Assembly: GCA_032433765.1 (NCBI GenBank)
Contig: JAVIAB010000047.1
Coordinates: 15,603,107-15,667,106 of the forward strand
DNA: 64,000 nucleotides
Direction: 5' to 3'
Source: Megaustenia siamemsis
Taxonomy: Eukaryota; Mollusca; Gastropoda; Stylommatophora; Ariophantidae
In this document: positions 24,307-39,300 of the stretch, one piece after another
Layout of the letters: every line of letters begins with the position of its first letter
Position numbering within the stretch: the stretch's first letter is position 1
The notes under the pieces: generated by a model
Seen by the model: only the letters and a program-made list of their open reading frames with translations
Database searches by the model: none
Told to the model about the DNA's origin: nothing
Made by a program: the position numbers and the translations under genes

Positions 24307-27300
24307 CTGCATATCAACAAAACATCATAATATATATAAAATATTCAGCCATTAACACAGACTTTAATTATAGTTTTACAAACAAAATGTGAAGCTAGCT
24401 GTATGTGCTATCTTTAGCCCAAAAGGAACAAACAGCAAGCACAATAACAATATAATCGTTATTTTTTACTAGTTCTTATATCATCATCATCATCATCGAG
24501 TGCCGTCTTCGTATAGAAAGGTTGGGTACCATGGAGCGCCATTCCACACTGTCTCTTGCTTTGATGGTGCAGATTGTCATAGGTTGATTTGTCCATCTTT
24601 TGATGTTACTCGTCCATGTTAGTCTTAGTCTGCCTCTGCCTCTTTTACCTTGTATTTTCCCTTCCAATATTACTTTTATTAGGCTATTGTGTCTTTTAAC
24701 ATGCCCCAAAAATTTCATTTGTCTTGTTCTAATTGTGTTTAGTAGTTCTCTATTCATTTTAAGTTGTTTTAAAACTTCATTGTTTGTTTTCTTTTCTTCC
24801 CATCCAATTCTACCTATTCTTCTATATATCCACATTTCAAAGGCTTCAATTTTCTGTTCTGTTTTCTGGTCTAATGTCCATGTTTCTGTACATTCTTATA
24901 TAGAGTTCTTATATAAGTTAAGAAAAAGAGGTTGACCTAGAGAATACTAAAAAGAACACTGAGGCGAGAGGCAACAACATCAGGCATGAGCTCCATCGCT
25001 GAGATTGAACAACTCACACAGAACAGGGATATGTGGAAAGGTACAATGCAGGTCCTGTGTAAGGTCTGATGCTTGATGAAAAAGATCACTGGCCACAGAA
25101 AGTTTAGAATTTCTGCCCTGAATGTGCTGTTTTTGGCCACAGAAAGTTTAGAATTTCTGCCCTGAATGTGCTGTTTTTGGCCACAGAAAGTTTAGAATTT
25201 CTGCCCTGAATGTGCTGCTTTTGGCCACAGAAAGTTTAGAATTTCTGTCCTGAATGTGCTGCTTTTGGCCACAGAAAGTTTAGAATTTCTGCCCTGAATG
25301 TGCTGCTTTTGGCCACAGAAAGTTTAGAATTTCTGCCCTGAATGTGCTGCTTTTGGCCACAGAAAGTTTAGAATTTCTGCCCTGAATGTGCTGCTTTTGG
25401 CCACAGAAAGTTTAGAATTTCTGCCCTGAATGTGCTGCTTTTGGCCACAGAAAGTTTAGAATTTCTGCCCTGAATGTGCTGCTTTTGGCCACAGAAAGTT
25501 TAGAATTTCTGCCCTGAATGTGCTGCTTTTGGCCACAGAAAGTTTAGAATTTCTGCCCTGAATGTGCTGTTTTGGCCACTGAAAGTTTAGAATTTCTGCC
25601 CTGAATGTGCTGCTTTTGGCAAAGGATGGTTGGATGGATAGACAGAAGTAAACAAATATCTCTCATGTGTACAGAAATGTGAGCACAAGACTCAGTGCTT
25701 TCATCTCAACATTTGTGGGCACTATATATATCAATATGGTATACAAATAAATCAACTGGACCATGAATATGATAGCATATATTGATGTCACATTATAATG
25801 TGACATGACTTCTTTGTGTCAGCTTTAATATGACAATATATCTTGCCATCAGATGTATGTGACAACATTTCTTAGAGATAGCCAACAATCACAGAAAGTG
25901 TAATGTTGCAAGATTTCTTGGTGTCACTCATAGAAATGTCTCCTGACAACTATTGCATTGTACCACATGTTGAATGTGTCAGTCTCTCGTTTCCTCTACC
26001 CCTCTCACTCTCCTTTTTCTTATCTCAACTTCCTTTAACAACCCCCCCCCCCCCCCCCATGCACACATAATCATCCCATTAATTCACCCCATCCCAAGAG
26101 CTGTTTCACAGGACAGTTTCCTAAAACAGAACTTTATCAGAACGTATTCAGATCTCTTTAAAGATAATGGCCCAACAAATGACAAGCCATGAAGTATGAC
26201 TGTACGGTCATTCTTCACATAATGCAGCACTAATGATCTGTTCTTTTGTTTCATCCGACTGTTAGCATCATTTATCATATCAGAATATGTATAGGTTGCT
26301 GCGTATTGTCTTCTTCTTCTTCTTGTGGCCAATGTGTTTATGTTACAGTAGTAAAAATTACTACCACTGAATTGTAACATTAGGAGCTCTAAAAATAGTG
26401 TTTTCTTTTAACTTTTCAACTCACAGATGTGTTTTACAAGGAGAGACACGAGGAGAACTCAGATTTCCTGTCTCAGGTTAATTTATGACATGAAATTGAC
26501 AGCAAGGCTTGAACATGTTACAATGACTATCAGCATGAATGACTTAAGTCTGTCAGTATGTTCGGATACACAAACCATTATTCACTGTGTTTCCTGAGTT
26601 ATAAAGGGTTCTTTGATGTTGGCCAATGACTAATGAAATTTCCCTGGCCATAGCACACACATACACAAAAAATCTCTTGAAAATTGATGAACTTCTTTCG
26701 CATTATATGAGATATTTCACGAAATTGGAAAAACAAAAATCCAACAACAATGGAAACAAATCAAACACTCAGGGATCACCAGAAGTGGTAATTAGAAAGG
26801 TACATGGAAGAGAGGGGGGGGGGGGGGGGGGGAGGAGAGAATGAACAAACACTGTAAAATGTCAAATTTAGAAGAATTTGTGTTTTGATGTGGTAATTTT
26901 TACTATGGTATCATCTAGGGTTAAGTGGGCGTGAATCCGTTGTTGCTAGTTTTATGGCAAAGCCACAATGTCTGTGCCTTGTGGTCCAACACATTTGTTA
27001 TTTATCTTGGAGAAGATTTGCTTAATTTTTGCCCAAACTGCAGCCATTTTAGCATACTCTTTATGATTTCCAATTGCCAAGGGTTCTTTAACATGCATAT
27101 GTGCATAGACCTACTATTTTTCACCATTTTCTGAGAGGGCTAGCCATCAGATCTCAGTATCCAAAGACCAGGTGAGGAAAAAAGGGAAAATACAGATCCA
27201 ATTTTTTTTTTTTTTTTGTAAATAGAACATGGGACCTTCCTGTCCGCAGACCAACATTTTACCTCTGGACCATCCAATCTCCTATTGCATTTTGTGCAGT

Positions 27301-30300
27301 GCCATATTCTAATGTTTACTTCTATGCTGTGGAGCAGTGGTTTATGAACTGATTTACATGGGACAAGAGGACAGAATCAACCGCAAAAGGTGGCAACAAG
27401 CTGGTCTGGTTTAGTCGAAAAATCTCCATTGGACAATGGGCAACACCATAGAGCTCTATCTCCTCCTCAATATCTTCACCACAGTAAGAAGTACTCCAAT
27501 CACACACTAGTGAAAATACTAAAAATGACTTCACCACAATATGATGTACTCCAATCACACACTAGTGAAAATACTAAAAATGACTTCACCACAGTAAGAA
27601 GTACTCCAATCACACACTAGTGAAAATACTAAAAATGACTTCACCACAGTAACAAGTACTCCAATCACACACTAGTGAAAATACTAAAGATGACTTCACC
27701 ACAGTAAGAAGTACTCCAATCACACACTAGTGAAAACACTAAAGATGACTTCACCACAATATGATGTACTCCAATCACACACTATTGAAAACACTAAAGA
27801 TGACTTCACCACATTATAATGTACTCCAATCACACACTAGTGAAAACACTAAAGATGACTTCACCACGGTATGATGTACTCCAATCACAAACTAGTGAAA
27901 ATACTAAAAATGACTTCACCACAGTAAGAAGTACTCCAATCACACACTAGTGAAAATACTAAAAATGACTTCACCACAGTAACAAGTACTCCAATCACAC
28001 ACTAGTGAAAATACTAAAGATGACTTCACCACAGTAAGAAGTACTCCAATCACACACTAGTGAAAATACTAAAGATGACTTCACCACAGTAAGAAGTACT
28101 CCAATCACACACTAGTGAAAACACTAAAGATGACTTCACCACAATATGATGTACTCCAATCACACACTATTTAAAACACTAAAGATGACTTCACCACATT
28201 ATAATGTACTCCAATCACACACTAGTGAAAACACTAAAGATGACTTCACCACGGTATGATGTACTCCAATCACAAACTAGTGAAAATACTAAAAATGACT
28301 TCACCACAGTAAGAAGTACTCCAATCACAAACTAGTGAAAATACTAAAAATGACTTCACCACAGTAAGAAGTACTCCAATCACACACTAGTGAAAACACT
28401 AAAGATGACTTCACCACAATATGATGTACTCCAATCACACACTATTGAAAACACTAAAGATGACTTCACCACATTATAATGTACTCCAATCACACACTAG
28501 TGAAAACACTAAAGATGACTTCACCACGGTATGATGTACTCCAATCACAAACTAGTGAAAATACTAAAAATGACTTCACCACAGTATGATGTACTCCAAT
28601 CACACACTAGTGAAAACACTAAAAATGACTTCACCACAGTATAATGTACTCCAATCACACACTAGTGAAAACACTAAAGATGACTTCACCACAGTATAAT
28701 GTACTCCAATCACACACTAGTGAAAACACTAAAAATGACTTCACCACAGTATGATGTACTCCAATCACACACTAGTGAAAACACTAAAGATGACTTCACC
28801 ACAGTATAATGTACTCCAATCACACTATAGTGAAAACACTAAAGATGACTTCACCACAATATAATGTACTCCAATCACATCATCAAGTACCGGGCCTGCT
28901 GGCGTAGGTGATCATGTTTATCCACAACTTTCGATTTCGGCAGCTATTTATCATTTCTGTTGTTGACCTTCTGCCAATCCATTCTCTTAAGCTGTCTGTT
29001 ATTTTTTCTCTTTGTTTTCCTCTATCTCTTCATCCCTCAATTTTTCCAGTTATTACAATATATTCCAGTTGTTCCCTTCTCATTACATGGCCAAAAAATG
29101 ATGATTGTTTCTTCCTAATATTGGAAATTAGCTCTCTTTTTGCTTTGACCTCTCTCAGAACATCTTCATTACTCTTCTTAGCTGTCCATGGTACTCTCAA
29201 CACTCTTCTGTAAAACCACATTTCTACAGACTCCAGTGATTTTCTTGTCTGTTGTCCTATTGTCCATGATTCGCATCCATATGTTAAGACTGGCTCTACA
29301 AAACATTTATGAACCCCTTTTCTTGTTTCTATTGTCAAAGATGGATTGCATAGTATCTTCCTCATTTTTTTGGAAAGCTGCTTTTGCCTGAGCCATTGTG
29401 CATCTCACCTCTTTTGTACATCTTCCGTCTGAGGTTAACAAAGTTCCCAAATATTTAAATTCATTTACCTGTTTTAATATCGTTCCACTTGTCTTTATTT
29501 TGCCCTGAGGTGATGTCTTTTTCTTTGTTGTTACCATTACCTCTGTCTTTTTGCCATATAGGCTGAGTCCTTTATTTTTGCTTTCTTTCACTATAATGTC
29601 CGACATTTCTTGTAACTCATTTTCACTCTTAGCGATTAGGACTGTATCATCAGCATACCTTAGATTATTTATATTATGACCTCCAATTGTTATTCCAGGC
29701 ATGCCCCTTATGGATCTTAAAATAATCTCACTATAAATATTAAACAAATCTGGTGACAGCACACAACCTTTTGTCTAACACCCTGTTTTATTTGTTGAAA
29801 CAAACCCAATTGGTTTTCAGTTCTTATGGCCGCTGTTTGTTGCCAGTACATGTTCTTTATTATTTTTAGATCTTTGCTGTCTACATTTATGCTTTCTAAA
29901 ATTTTTATTATTTCTTGGTGTTTTACTTTGTCAAATGTCTTGGTGTAATCTATGAAACATAGGTATAGATCTGTTTTCACCTCTATGGCTCTTTCTACTA
30001 AAGATCTTATGATATAAATGGCATTGCTTGTTCCTTTATCTCTAACAAAACCACACTATTCATCGCTAATTTCTGGACTGATTTTGCTTCGCACTCTTCG
30101 CAAGATGATTCTTAGTAATATCTTAGTCATATAAGGCTTATTGTGCGATGATCATTGCATTCAATCGCACCTGATTTCTTTGGTAGGGCTATGAATATTG
30201 ATTTGAGCATGTCGTCTGGTATATATCCGCTGTTGTAGATATCATTCAATATTTTTTTTATTATTTCTATTCCAAAATCACCCATGGCTTCAATCTCTTC

Positions 30301-33300
30301 TTTAGTTATATTATCTGGTCCAGGAGCTTTGCCTGCTTTCATATTGCGCAAGGCATCTTCCATTTCTTCTCTGAGTATTTCTGGTCCTTCTCCATTATCC
30401 TTAATATTTACTTCCATTCGTTTATCATTATAAAGATCTTTAATGTTTTCTTGATCAATCAACAGTTCTCCTTCCTTTGATCTTAGAATTCAATCACACA
30501 CTAGTGAAAACACTAAAGATGATTTCACTACAGTAACAAGCACTCCCATCACACACTAGTGAAAATACTAAAGATGATTTCAGTACAGTAACAAGCACTC
30601 CCATCACACTAGCGTAAACACTAAAGATGACTTCAGCTGATATGCTTGAAATCTGTAGCACCGGTGAAGACCTTAACCTCAACCTCATTAATCACCTCTT
30701 ACAACAAGTGCGGCAGGTGATAGTGGCTCTATTCTTTTCTCAATCCAACCATGAACAGCGCCCCAGTAGCCACACAGGCAACTACTAGGTACACCCAACT
30801 GTAAATTGGTACTAGGGAAAGAAAGATAGCACAGACATAGAGCCAGCCATAAAATATTCAAATATATTTTTTTTAATCTGGACGCTAGCACTAAATTCCC
30901 TGTGCATCACACGGTATGACAAACTTTTTTTTTTTTTTGTATACATCACTACTAGTCAACATTTTCCAGAATGTTATTTCTTTATTCAACCTTTCTGTCA
31001 GTTGGATATAGTTCTGTCTGTATCCAACCTCTCTGTCAGTTGGATATAGTTCTGTCTGTATTCAACCTCACTACCAGTTGGATATAGTTCTGTCTGTATT
31101 CAACCTCTCTGTCAGTGGGATATAGCTGTTCTGTCTGTATTCAAGCTCACTGCCGGTCGGATATAACAGTTTGTTCTACCTGTAATGTACTCTCATTGCT
31201 AATTGAATCCATACCTGTTTTCCTTTTGCTGTATCTCTTTCTTCTTCTCTTCAGAAAGCTCTGCCAGCTCCTCCCGACTGTCTCTGGAAGAAGAAAGACA
31301 ACTCTGGCATTATTTAATCATTTCAAAAGCTGAAACAACACCCACACTAAATATGTGTGACCTGAGAACAAACTGTCTTTTCATGTTTGTATGCACTAAG
31401 ATTATGGGGCGTCAATCTCTTCTCTTGTCCATCAGATACACTGAAACATGCCCTCAACAACTTGATGTTTTCCCATCTGATGGAAGCTGCTGAAGTTCTG
31501 AAGGGCTAGTGAGCACTGTTTGTTATCACACTAAACCAAACTCAGTGGGTCCTCTTGTTATCACACAAAAGCAAACTCACTCCTGATTGTTATCATACTA
31601 AAGCAAACTCAGTGAGCCCAGGTTGTTATCACACTAAAACAAACTCAGTTATTGAGTCCTGCTTGTTATCACACTAAAGAAAACTCAGCCATAGGAAGAA
31701 ATAACATATATTGTAGTGAAAAGAAGATGATCACCAACTCAGACTTACATCAAATATATGTTAACAAACACGCAACAATTGAGACATTAACAAACAACCA
31801 ACATTTCAGACATTAACAAACAACCAACATTTGAGACATTAACAAACAACAAAAATTTCAGACATTAACAAACAACATTTCAGACAAGAAACAACCAACA
31901 CTTCAGACATTAACAAACAATCAACAATTGAGACATTAACAAACAACCAACACTTCAGACATTAACAAACAACCAACACTTCAGACATTAACAAACAACC
32001 AACACTTCAGACATTAACAAACAACCAACACTTCAGACATTAACAAACAAGCAACATTTGAGACATTAACAAACAACCATCTCTTCAGATATTAACAAAC
32101 AACCATCTCTTCAGATATTAACAAACAAGCAACATTTCAGATATCAACAAACAAGCAACATTTGAGACATTAACAAAACAACCAACATTTGAAACATTAA
32201 CAAAACAACCAACATTTGAGACATTAACAAACAACAAAAATTTCAGACATTAACAAACAACATTTCAGACATTAAGAAACAACCAACACTTCAGACATTA
32301 ACAAACAATCAACAATTGAGACATTAACAAACAACCAACACTTCAGACATTAACAAACAACCAACACTTCAGACATTAACAAACAACCAACACTTCAGAC
32401 ATTAACAAACAACCAACACTTCAGACATTAACAAACAAGCAACATTTGAGACATTAACAAACAACCATCTCTTCAGATATTAACAAACAACCATCTCTTC
32501 AGATATTAACAAACAAGCAACATTTCAGATATCAACAAACAAGCAACATTTGAGACATTAACAAAACAACCAACATTTGAAACATTAACAAAACAACCAA
32601 CATTTGAGACATCAACAAACAAGCAACATTTCAGACATCAACAAACAAGCAACATTTGAGACATTAACAAAACAACCAACATTTGAAACATTAACAAAAC
32701 AACCAACATTTGAAACATTAACAAAACAACCAACATTTGAGACATCAACAAACAAGCAACATTTGAGACATCAACAAACAAGCAACATTTGAGACATTAA
32801 CAAACCACCAACATTTGAGACATCAACAAACAAGCAACATTTGAAACATTAACAAAACAACCAACATTTGAGACATCAACAAACAAGCAACATTTGAGAC
32901 ATCAACAAACAAGCAACATTTGAGACATCAACAAACAACCAACATTTGAGACATCAACAAACAAGCAACATTTGAGGCATCAACAAACAAGCAACATTTG
33001 AGACATTCACAAAACAACCAACATTTGAGACATTAACAAACAATCAATATACAAGATAGTGGTTAAAAGATAATGTATAAAGAGATCATGATGGACACCA
33101 ACACAAAATGCCTCTGACATCGAGTCAATATAAATTAAAATAAAACCAAATAACATTTAATAGTAGACTCGGTATTAGCAATCCTCACTTCAGACAAAGC
33201 TCCTACTGTGTCAATAAATGTAACCAATGATATAAAAGCTGTGATTTATCTTCAAATACAGCTTAGTCTAAGATTGGTCCAGCTTTTATATGTGTGCGTA

Positions 33301-36300
33301 ATCTCAGCATGGAACTAGTAAAACCATACTTTGCCTTTTAGCACAGGGTAACAAGTCAAATATATGAATGACCAATCATCAACTAGCAATTACAAAGCAA
33401 TTACCCAATCAAAAACTGACACACAACATACACATAAATCAAAAGCTAGTTAACAAGTTTGAAGCAAACAACTAATCGAGAACTGGAAGTTTTAAAGATA
33501 CAACCAATCAGCTACTGGCTAGTATAAGGTATACAATTAATCAAGACAAGAACCAAAAATATTGTTACGTTAGGACAAACAATTTATATGGCGATTGAAG
33601 GATTTTCCACACATCATGAATTGTTAAATTTTTTAATCGAATGTATCATCCACCTTTACCTATGCACGCAAAACAACTAAAGAAATGGAAAATAAATTGG
33701 ATGCATTTGAAAACAAATGCCCCAGGAAAATACTATGCATACCATGAGATAAATTCAAGACTAGCATAGAAATAAGAAAAATGACAAAGCATCCAAACAT
33801 AACTATAATCAAGAGTAAAAGGTGGTCATATGTTGGCCATGTGATGAGAAAAGATAACAAAAGAATTTCAAAGCAGGCCCTAAAAATGGAGACAAATAAT
33901 AATAAATGAATATTATTATAGAGGGAAACTTCCGAGGTGATAATCAGTGAATCAATTCAGAGGAAGAGGTATGTTTACAGCACTCGGAATTGATTCACTG
34001 TAAACATACCTCTTCCTCTGAATTGATTCACTGATCCGAGTGCTGTAAACATACCTCTTCCTCTGAATTGATTCCCTAAAAATGGAGCCAGAGGGTAAAA
34101 TAAAAGTAGGCCAACCCTGAAACACATTAACAAGCACACTAAGGCAAGAGGCATCAACAGCAGGCATCAGCTCCTTTGCAGAGATTGAGTGGCTCACCCA
34201 GAACAGAGATGTATGGTGAATTACAATGTAGATCCTGTGCAAGGTCTGACACTTGAAAACAAAGATAGTCAGACACAAACAGTCTACAATTTCTGTAATA
34301 TGTGCCATCTTTGGCTCGAAAGGATAATAGAAAGATAAATAAATTGTTAAGAGCTCAACAGATGACAATGAACAGTTACATTAGAGTGTGTACATAGCTG
34401 TGGTACTCTAGAATGTACCATGGTAGGGGTCAATTAAAGTAATCTTTATGTCCTATACCGTGAACACAAAACATGAAAATACTGCTTCAATCATTCACGT
34501 GATGCAATTAATGTTGAACATTGACATTTATGCTTAGGTTATACATCTTTCGTTTTATACACTATGAAATTAGAGACTAAATGTAAAGAGTGAAACACAG
34601 TCCAACTACAACAATGGCAACATTGTCCACATAGATATAAATAGGGCAACACTGTCCACATAGATACAAATAAGGTAAAATTGTCCATATAGATATAAAT
34701 AGGAAATTTGTCTGGTTAAAAATTGGGGGGAAATTATTCAGCTAAGAGAACAATTGTTCTGATTACTATTAATCAGTATGGGCACTGCCCATCTAAGAAA
34801 GGATAGAAACAAATGTCCAACTAAGTAAGAACAGGGCATAATTGTTAAAATAGGAAGAAATAAGAGTGACCTGACCACTCACCAATCTATGACTTCCTCC
34901 AACAACCACAAATATTCAACCAACATCCACAACTAACCTACAAGCTTCATCCAACAATCACAAATATTCAACCAACATCCACAACTAACCTACAAGCTTC
35001 ATCCAACAACCACAAATATTCAACCAACATCCACAACTAACCTACAAGCTTCATCCAACAACCACAAATATTCAACCAACATCCACAACTAACTTACAAG
35101 CTTCATCCAACAACCACAAATATTCAACCAACATCCACAACTAACCTACAAGCTTCATCCAACAATCACAAATATTCAACCAACATCCACAACTAACTTA
35201 CAAGCTTCATCCAACAACCTCAAATATTCAACCAACATCCACAACTAACTTACAAGCTTCATCCAACAATCACAAATATTCAACCAACATCCACAACTAA
35301 CCTACAAGCTTCATCCAACAATCACAAATATTTAACCAACATCCACAACTAACTTACAAGCTTCATCCAACAACCACAAATATTCAACCAACATCCACAA
35401 CTAACTTACAAGCTTCATCCAACAATCACAAATATTTAACCAACATCCACAACTAACTTACAAGCTTCATCCAACAATCACAAATATTCAACCAACATCC
35501 ACAACTAACCTACAAGCTTCATCCAACAACCACAAATATTCAACTAACATCCACAACTAACTTACAAGCTTCATCCAACAATCACAAATATTCAACCAAC
35601 ATCCACAACTAACTTACAAGCTTCATCCAACAATCACAAATATTCAACCAACATCCACAACTAACCTACAAGCTTCATCCAACAATCACAAATATTCAAC
35701 CAACATCCACAACTAACCTACAAGCTTCATCCAACAACCACAAATATTCAACCAACATCCACAACTAACCTACAAGCTTCATCCAACAACCACAAATATT
35801 CAACCAACATCCACAACTAACTTACAAGCTTCATCCAACAACCACAAATATTCAACCAACATCCACAACTAACTTACAAGCTTCATCCAACAATCACAAA
35901 TATTCAACCAACATCCACAACTAACTTACAAGCTTCATCCAACAATCACAAATATTCAACCAACATCCACAACTAACTTACAAGCTTCATCCAACAATCA
36001 CAAATATTTAACCAACATCCACAAGTAACTTACAAGCTTCATCCAACAATCACAAATATTTAACCAACATCCACAACTAACTTACAAGCTTCATCCAACA
36101 ATCACAAATATTTAACCAACATCCACAACTAACTTACAAGCTTCATCCAACAATCACAAATATTTAACCAACATCCACAACTAACCTACAAGCTTCATCC
36201 AACAATCACAAATATTTAACCAACATCCACAACTAACTTACAAGCTTCATCCAACAATCACAAATATTCAACCAACATCCACAACTAACCTACAAGCTTC

Positions 36301-39300
36301 ATCCAACAACCACAAATATTCAACCAACATCCACAACTAACCTACAAGCTTCATCCAACAATCACAAATATTTAACCAACATCCACAACTAACTTACAAG
36401 CTTCATCCAACAACCACAAATATTCAACCAACATCCACAACTAACTTACAAGCTTCATCCAACAATCACAAATATTTAACCAACATCCACAACTAACTTA
36501 CAAGCTTCATCCAACAATCACAAATATTTAACCAACATCCACAACTAACTTACAAGCTTCATCCAACAATCACAAATATTTAACCAACATCCACAACTAA
36601 CTTACAAGCTTCATCCAACAATCACAAATATTTAACCAACATCCACAACTAACTTACAAGCTTCATCCAACAATCACAAATATTCAACCAACATCCACAA
36701 CTAACCTACAAGCTTCATCCAACAACCACAAATATTTAACCAACATCCACAACTAACCTACAAGCTTCATCCAACAACCACAAATATTCAACCAACATCC
36801 ACAACTAACTTACAAGCTTCATCCAACAATCACAAATATTTAACCAACATCCACAACTAACTTACAAGCTTCATCCAACAATCACAAATATTTAACCAAC
36901 ATCCACAACTAACTTACAAGCTTCATCCAACAATCACAAATATTTAACCAACATCCACAACTAACCTACAAGCTTCATCCAACAATCACAAATATTCAAC
37001 CAACATCCACAACTAACCTACAAGCTTCATCCAACAACCACAAATATTCAACCAACATCCACAACTAACCTACAAGCTTCATCCAACAACCACAAATATT
37101 CAACCAACATCCACAACTAACTTACAAGCTTCATCCAACAACCACAAATATTCAACCAACATCCACAACTAACTTACAAGCTTCATCCAACAATCACAAA
37201 TATTGAACCAACATCCACAACTAACCTACAAGCTTCATCCAACAAGAGAGCTATAACTTCTACCCCATGTGCTATTTTCGGCAGAAAAGGAAAATGAATG
37301 CAATGGAGGAGGTCAGTATAAGAAGGGCACACAGATATGAGACTTGCCTAAAGTAGATGACATGTCCGTCGTCACAGATGTAGAGTGGCCACATATTTAG
37401 AGTGCTGACATGCGGGTCCCACTCCAGACTGGTGTGAATCTCAAGGACAGATACCTCACATGGGAAGGTACCCTTTCCCTATAAATGAAAGAAATATTGA
37501 TTTACTGAAATTGTAGGAATAATGATTTACAATAAATACACTATAGAAATATTGATTTAATACAAATGTAGAAATATTAATTTACAATAAATGTAGAAAT
37601 ATTAATTTACAATAAATGTAGAAATATTGATTTACTATAAATATAGAAATATTAATTTACAATAAATGTAGAAATATTGATTTACTATAAATATAGAAAT
37701 ATTAATTTACAATAAATGTAGAAATATTGATTTACTATAAATGTAGAAATATTAATTTACAATAAATGTAGAAATATTATTAAATATTTTCAGAGATTAT
37801 CCCACTCAGACAGCCAAAAATAAAGAGAATATATGAAAACAAACAAAAGAAGTGAAAAAAAACAGACAATAAAAATAAAACAATTAAAAGATCAAGAATC
37901 AAGGAAAACCCTACAAGAAAACCTAACAGAGGAATTCAAGAAACTCCCTAACGAAGTATGCACAGTAGAAGAAGAGTGGAAACAATTCAAGGAAACAGTA
38001 ACCAACATCTCTAAAACAGTTTGTGGAATGAAGCTAAGGACAAAAGAAGGGAAAAAGAGCATCCTGTGGTGGAACGAAACAATCAGAGAAGCAATTAGAG
38101 AAAAGAAAAGAAGAAACTGTTTAAAAATTGGAGGGAGAACAAGAACCAAGAAAAATATAAAAAATATGCCTTAGTTCAAAAAAGAATTAAAATGTTGATC
38201 AAAGAAGCTAAGCAAAAGAATTGGACAGAATTCGGACAAAACATGAGCAGGGACTTCAAGACAGCCACAAGAGATTTCTACAAAAAAATAAAAGCCACAA
38301 GAGTGAGAAAAGAAAACCATGATCTTATTGAGCTCATAAATGACAAGCAATAACAGCCAATATCAATTAACCAACATATGCAACAGAGATGGAAAGAATA
38401 TTTTAAAGACCTGTTAAACATAACAACTAAAAGTAAGACAACAAAAACCATGCTAGAACTCACAAATACTGAACCCAACATCATGAAAGAGGAAATTGAA
38501 GAAGTAATCAAATATGCACCAAGAAATAAAGCACCAGGGATAGACAACATACCAATAGAAATAATAGCAGCAGCAGGAGAAACAGGAGTGGCATGGCTAC
38601 ACAGAATATTTAATGCAGCATGGCACCAACAATAAGCCCCAAAAGACTGGCAACAGGCAATCATCGTAACAATATGGAAAAAGAAAGGTAGCAAAAGAGA
38701 CTGCAACCAATATAGAGGTATATCTCTTCTCAGCCATGTAGGAAAGCTATACACCAAAATCTTTGAAAAAAGGCTGAGACCAATAATAGAACTACAGTTA
38801 AGTGATTCTCAAATCGGGTGGATGTACTGATGCTCTATTCACATTAAAACAGCTTGCAGAAAAAAACGACAGAAAACAATCAAAATTTATACATAGCTTT
38901 CATTGACCAGGAAAAAGCATTCAACAGAGTAAACAGAGAACAACTGTGGGAGAAACTAACAACATATGGAGTAAGCCAACATATAACCAACCTAATTAAA
39001 AGTCTCTACATCAACAGCAGGGTTAGAACAGCAGCAGGTACACAGACCACTTCGATGTTAGATCAGGTGTAAGACAGGGGTGCGTACTATCTCCCCTACT
39101 GTTTATTACATACATGGACTATATCTGCAAGTTAGTCAACCCATCAGAGACAGAGGAGATCAACGAGCTTTTATTTGCTGACAATCAGGCACTAATACAT
39201 GAAACAATAGAAGACCTACAAGAATACTTAAACTCAACAGCTTAGGCACAAAATCTATCTATTGACCTTTCGAGCCGTAACCAGCCCATAGGGCGTAGAC

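Noticed and set aside
28880..30487. An active, full-length LINE
   Set aside because: The endonuclease half is missing and at least two frameshifts and one stop interrupt the reverse transcriptase.
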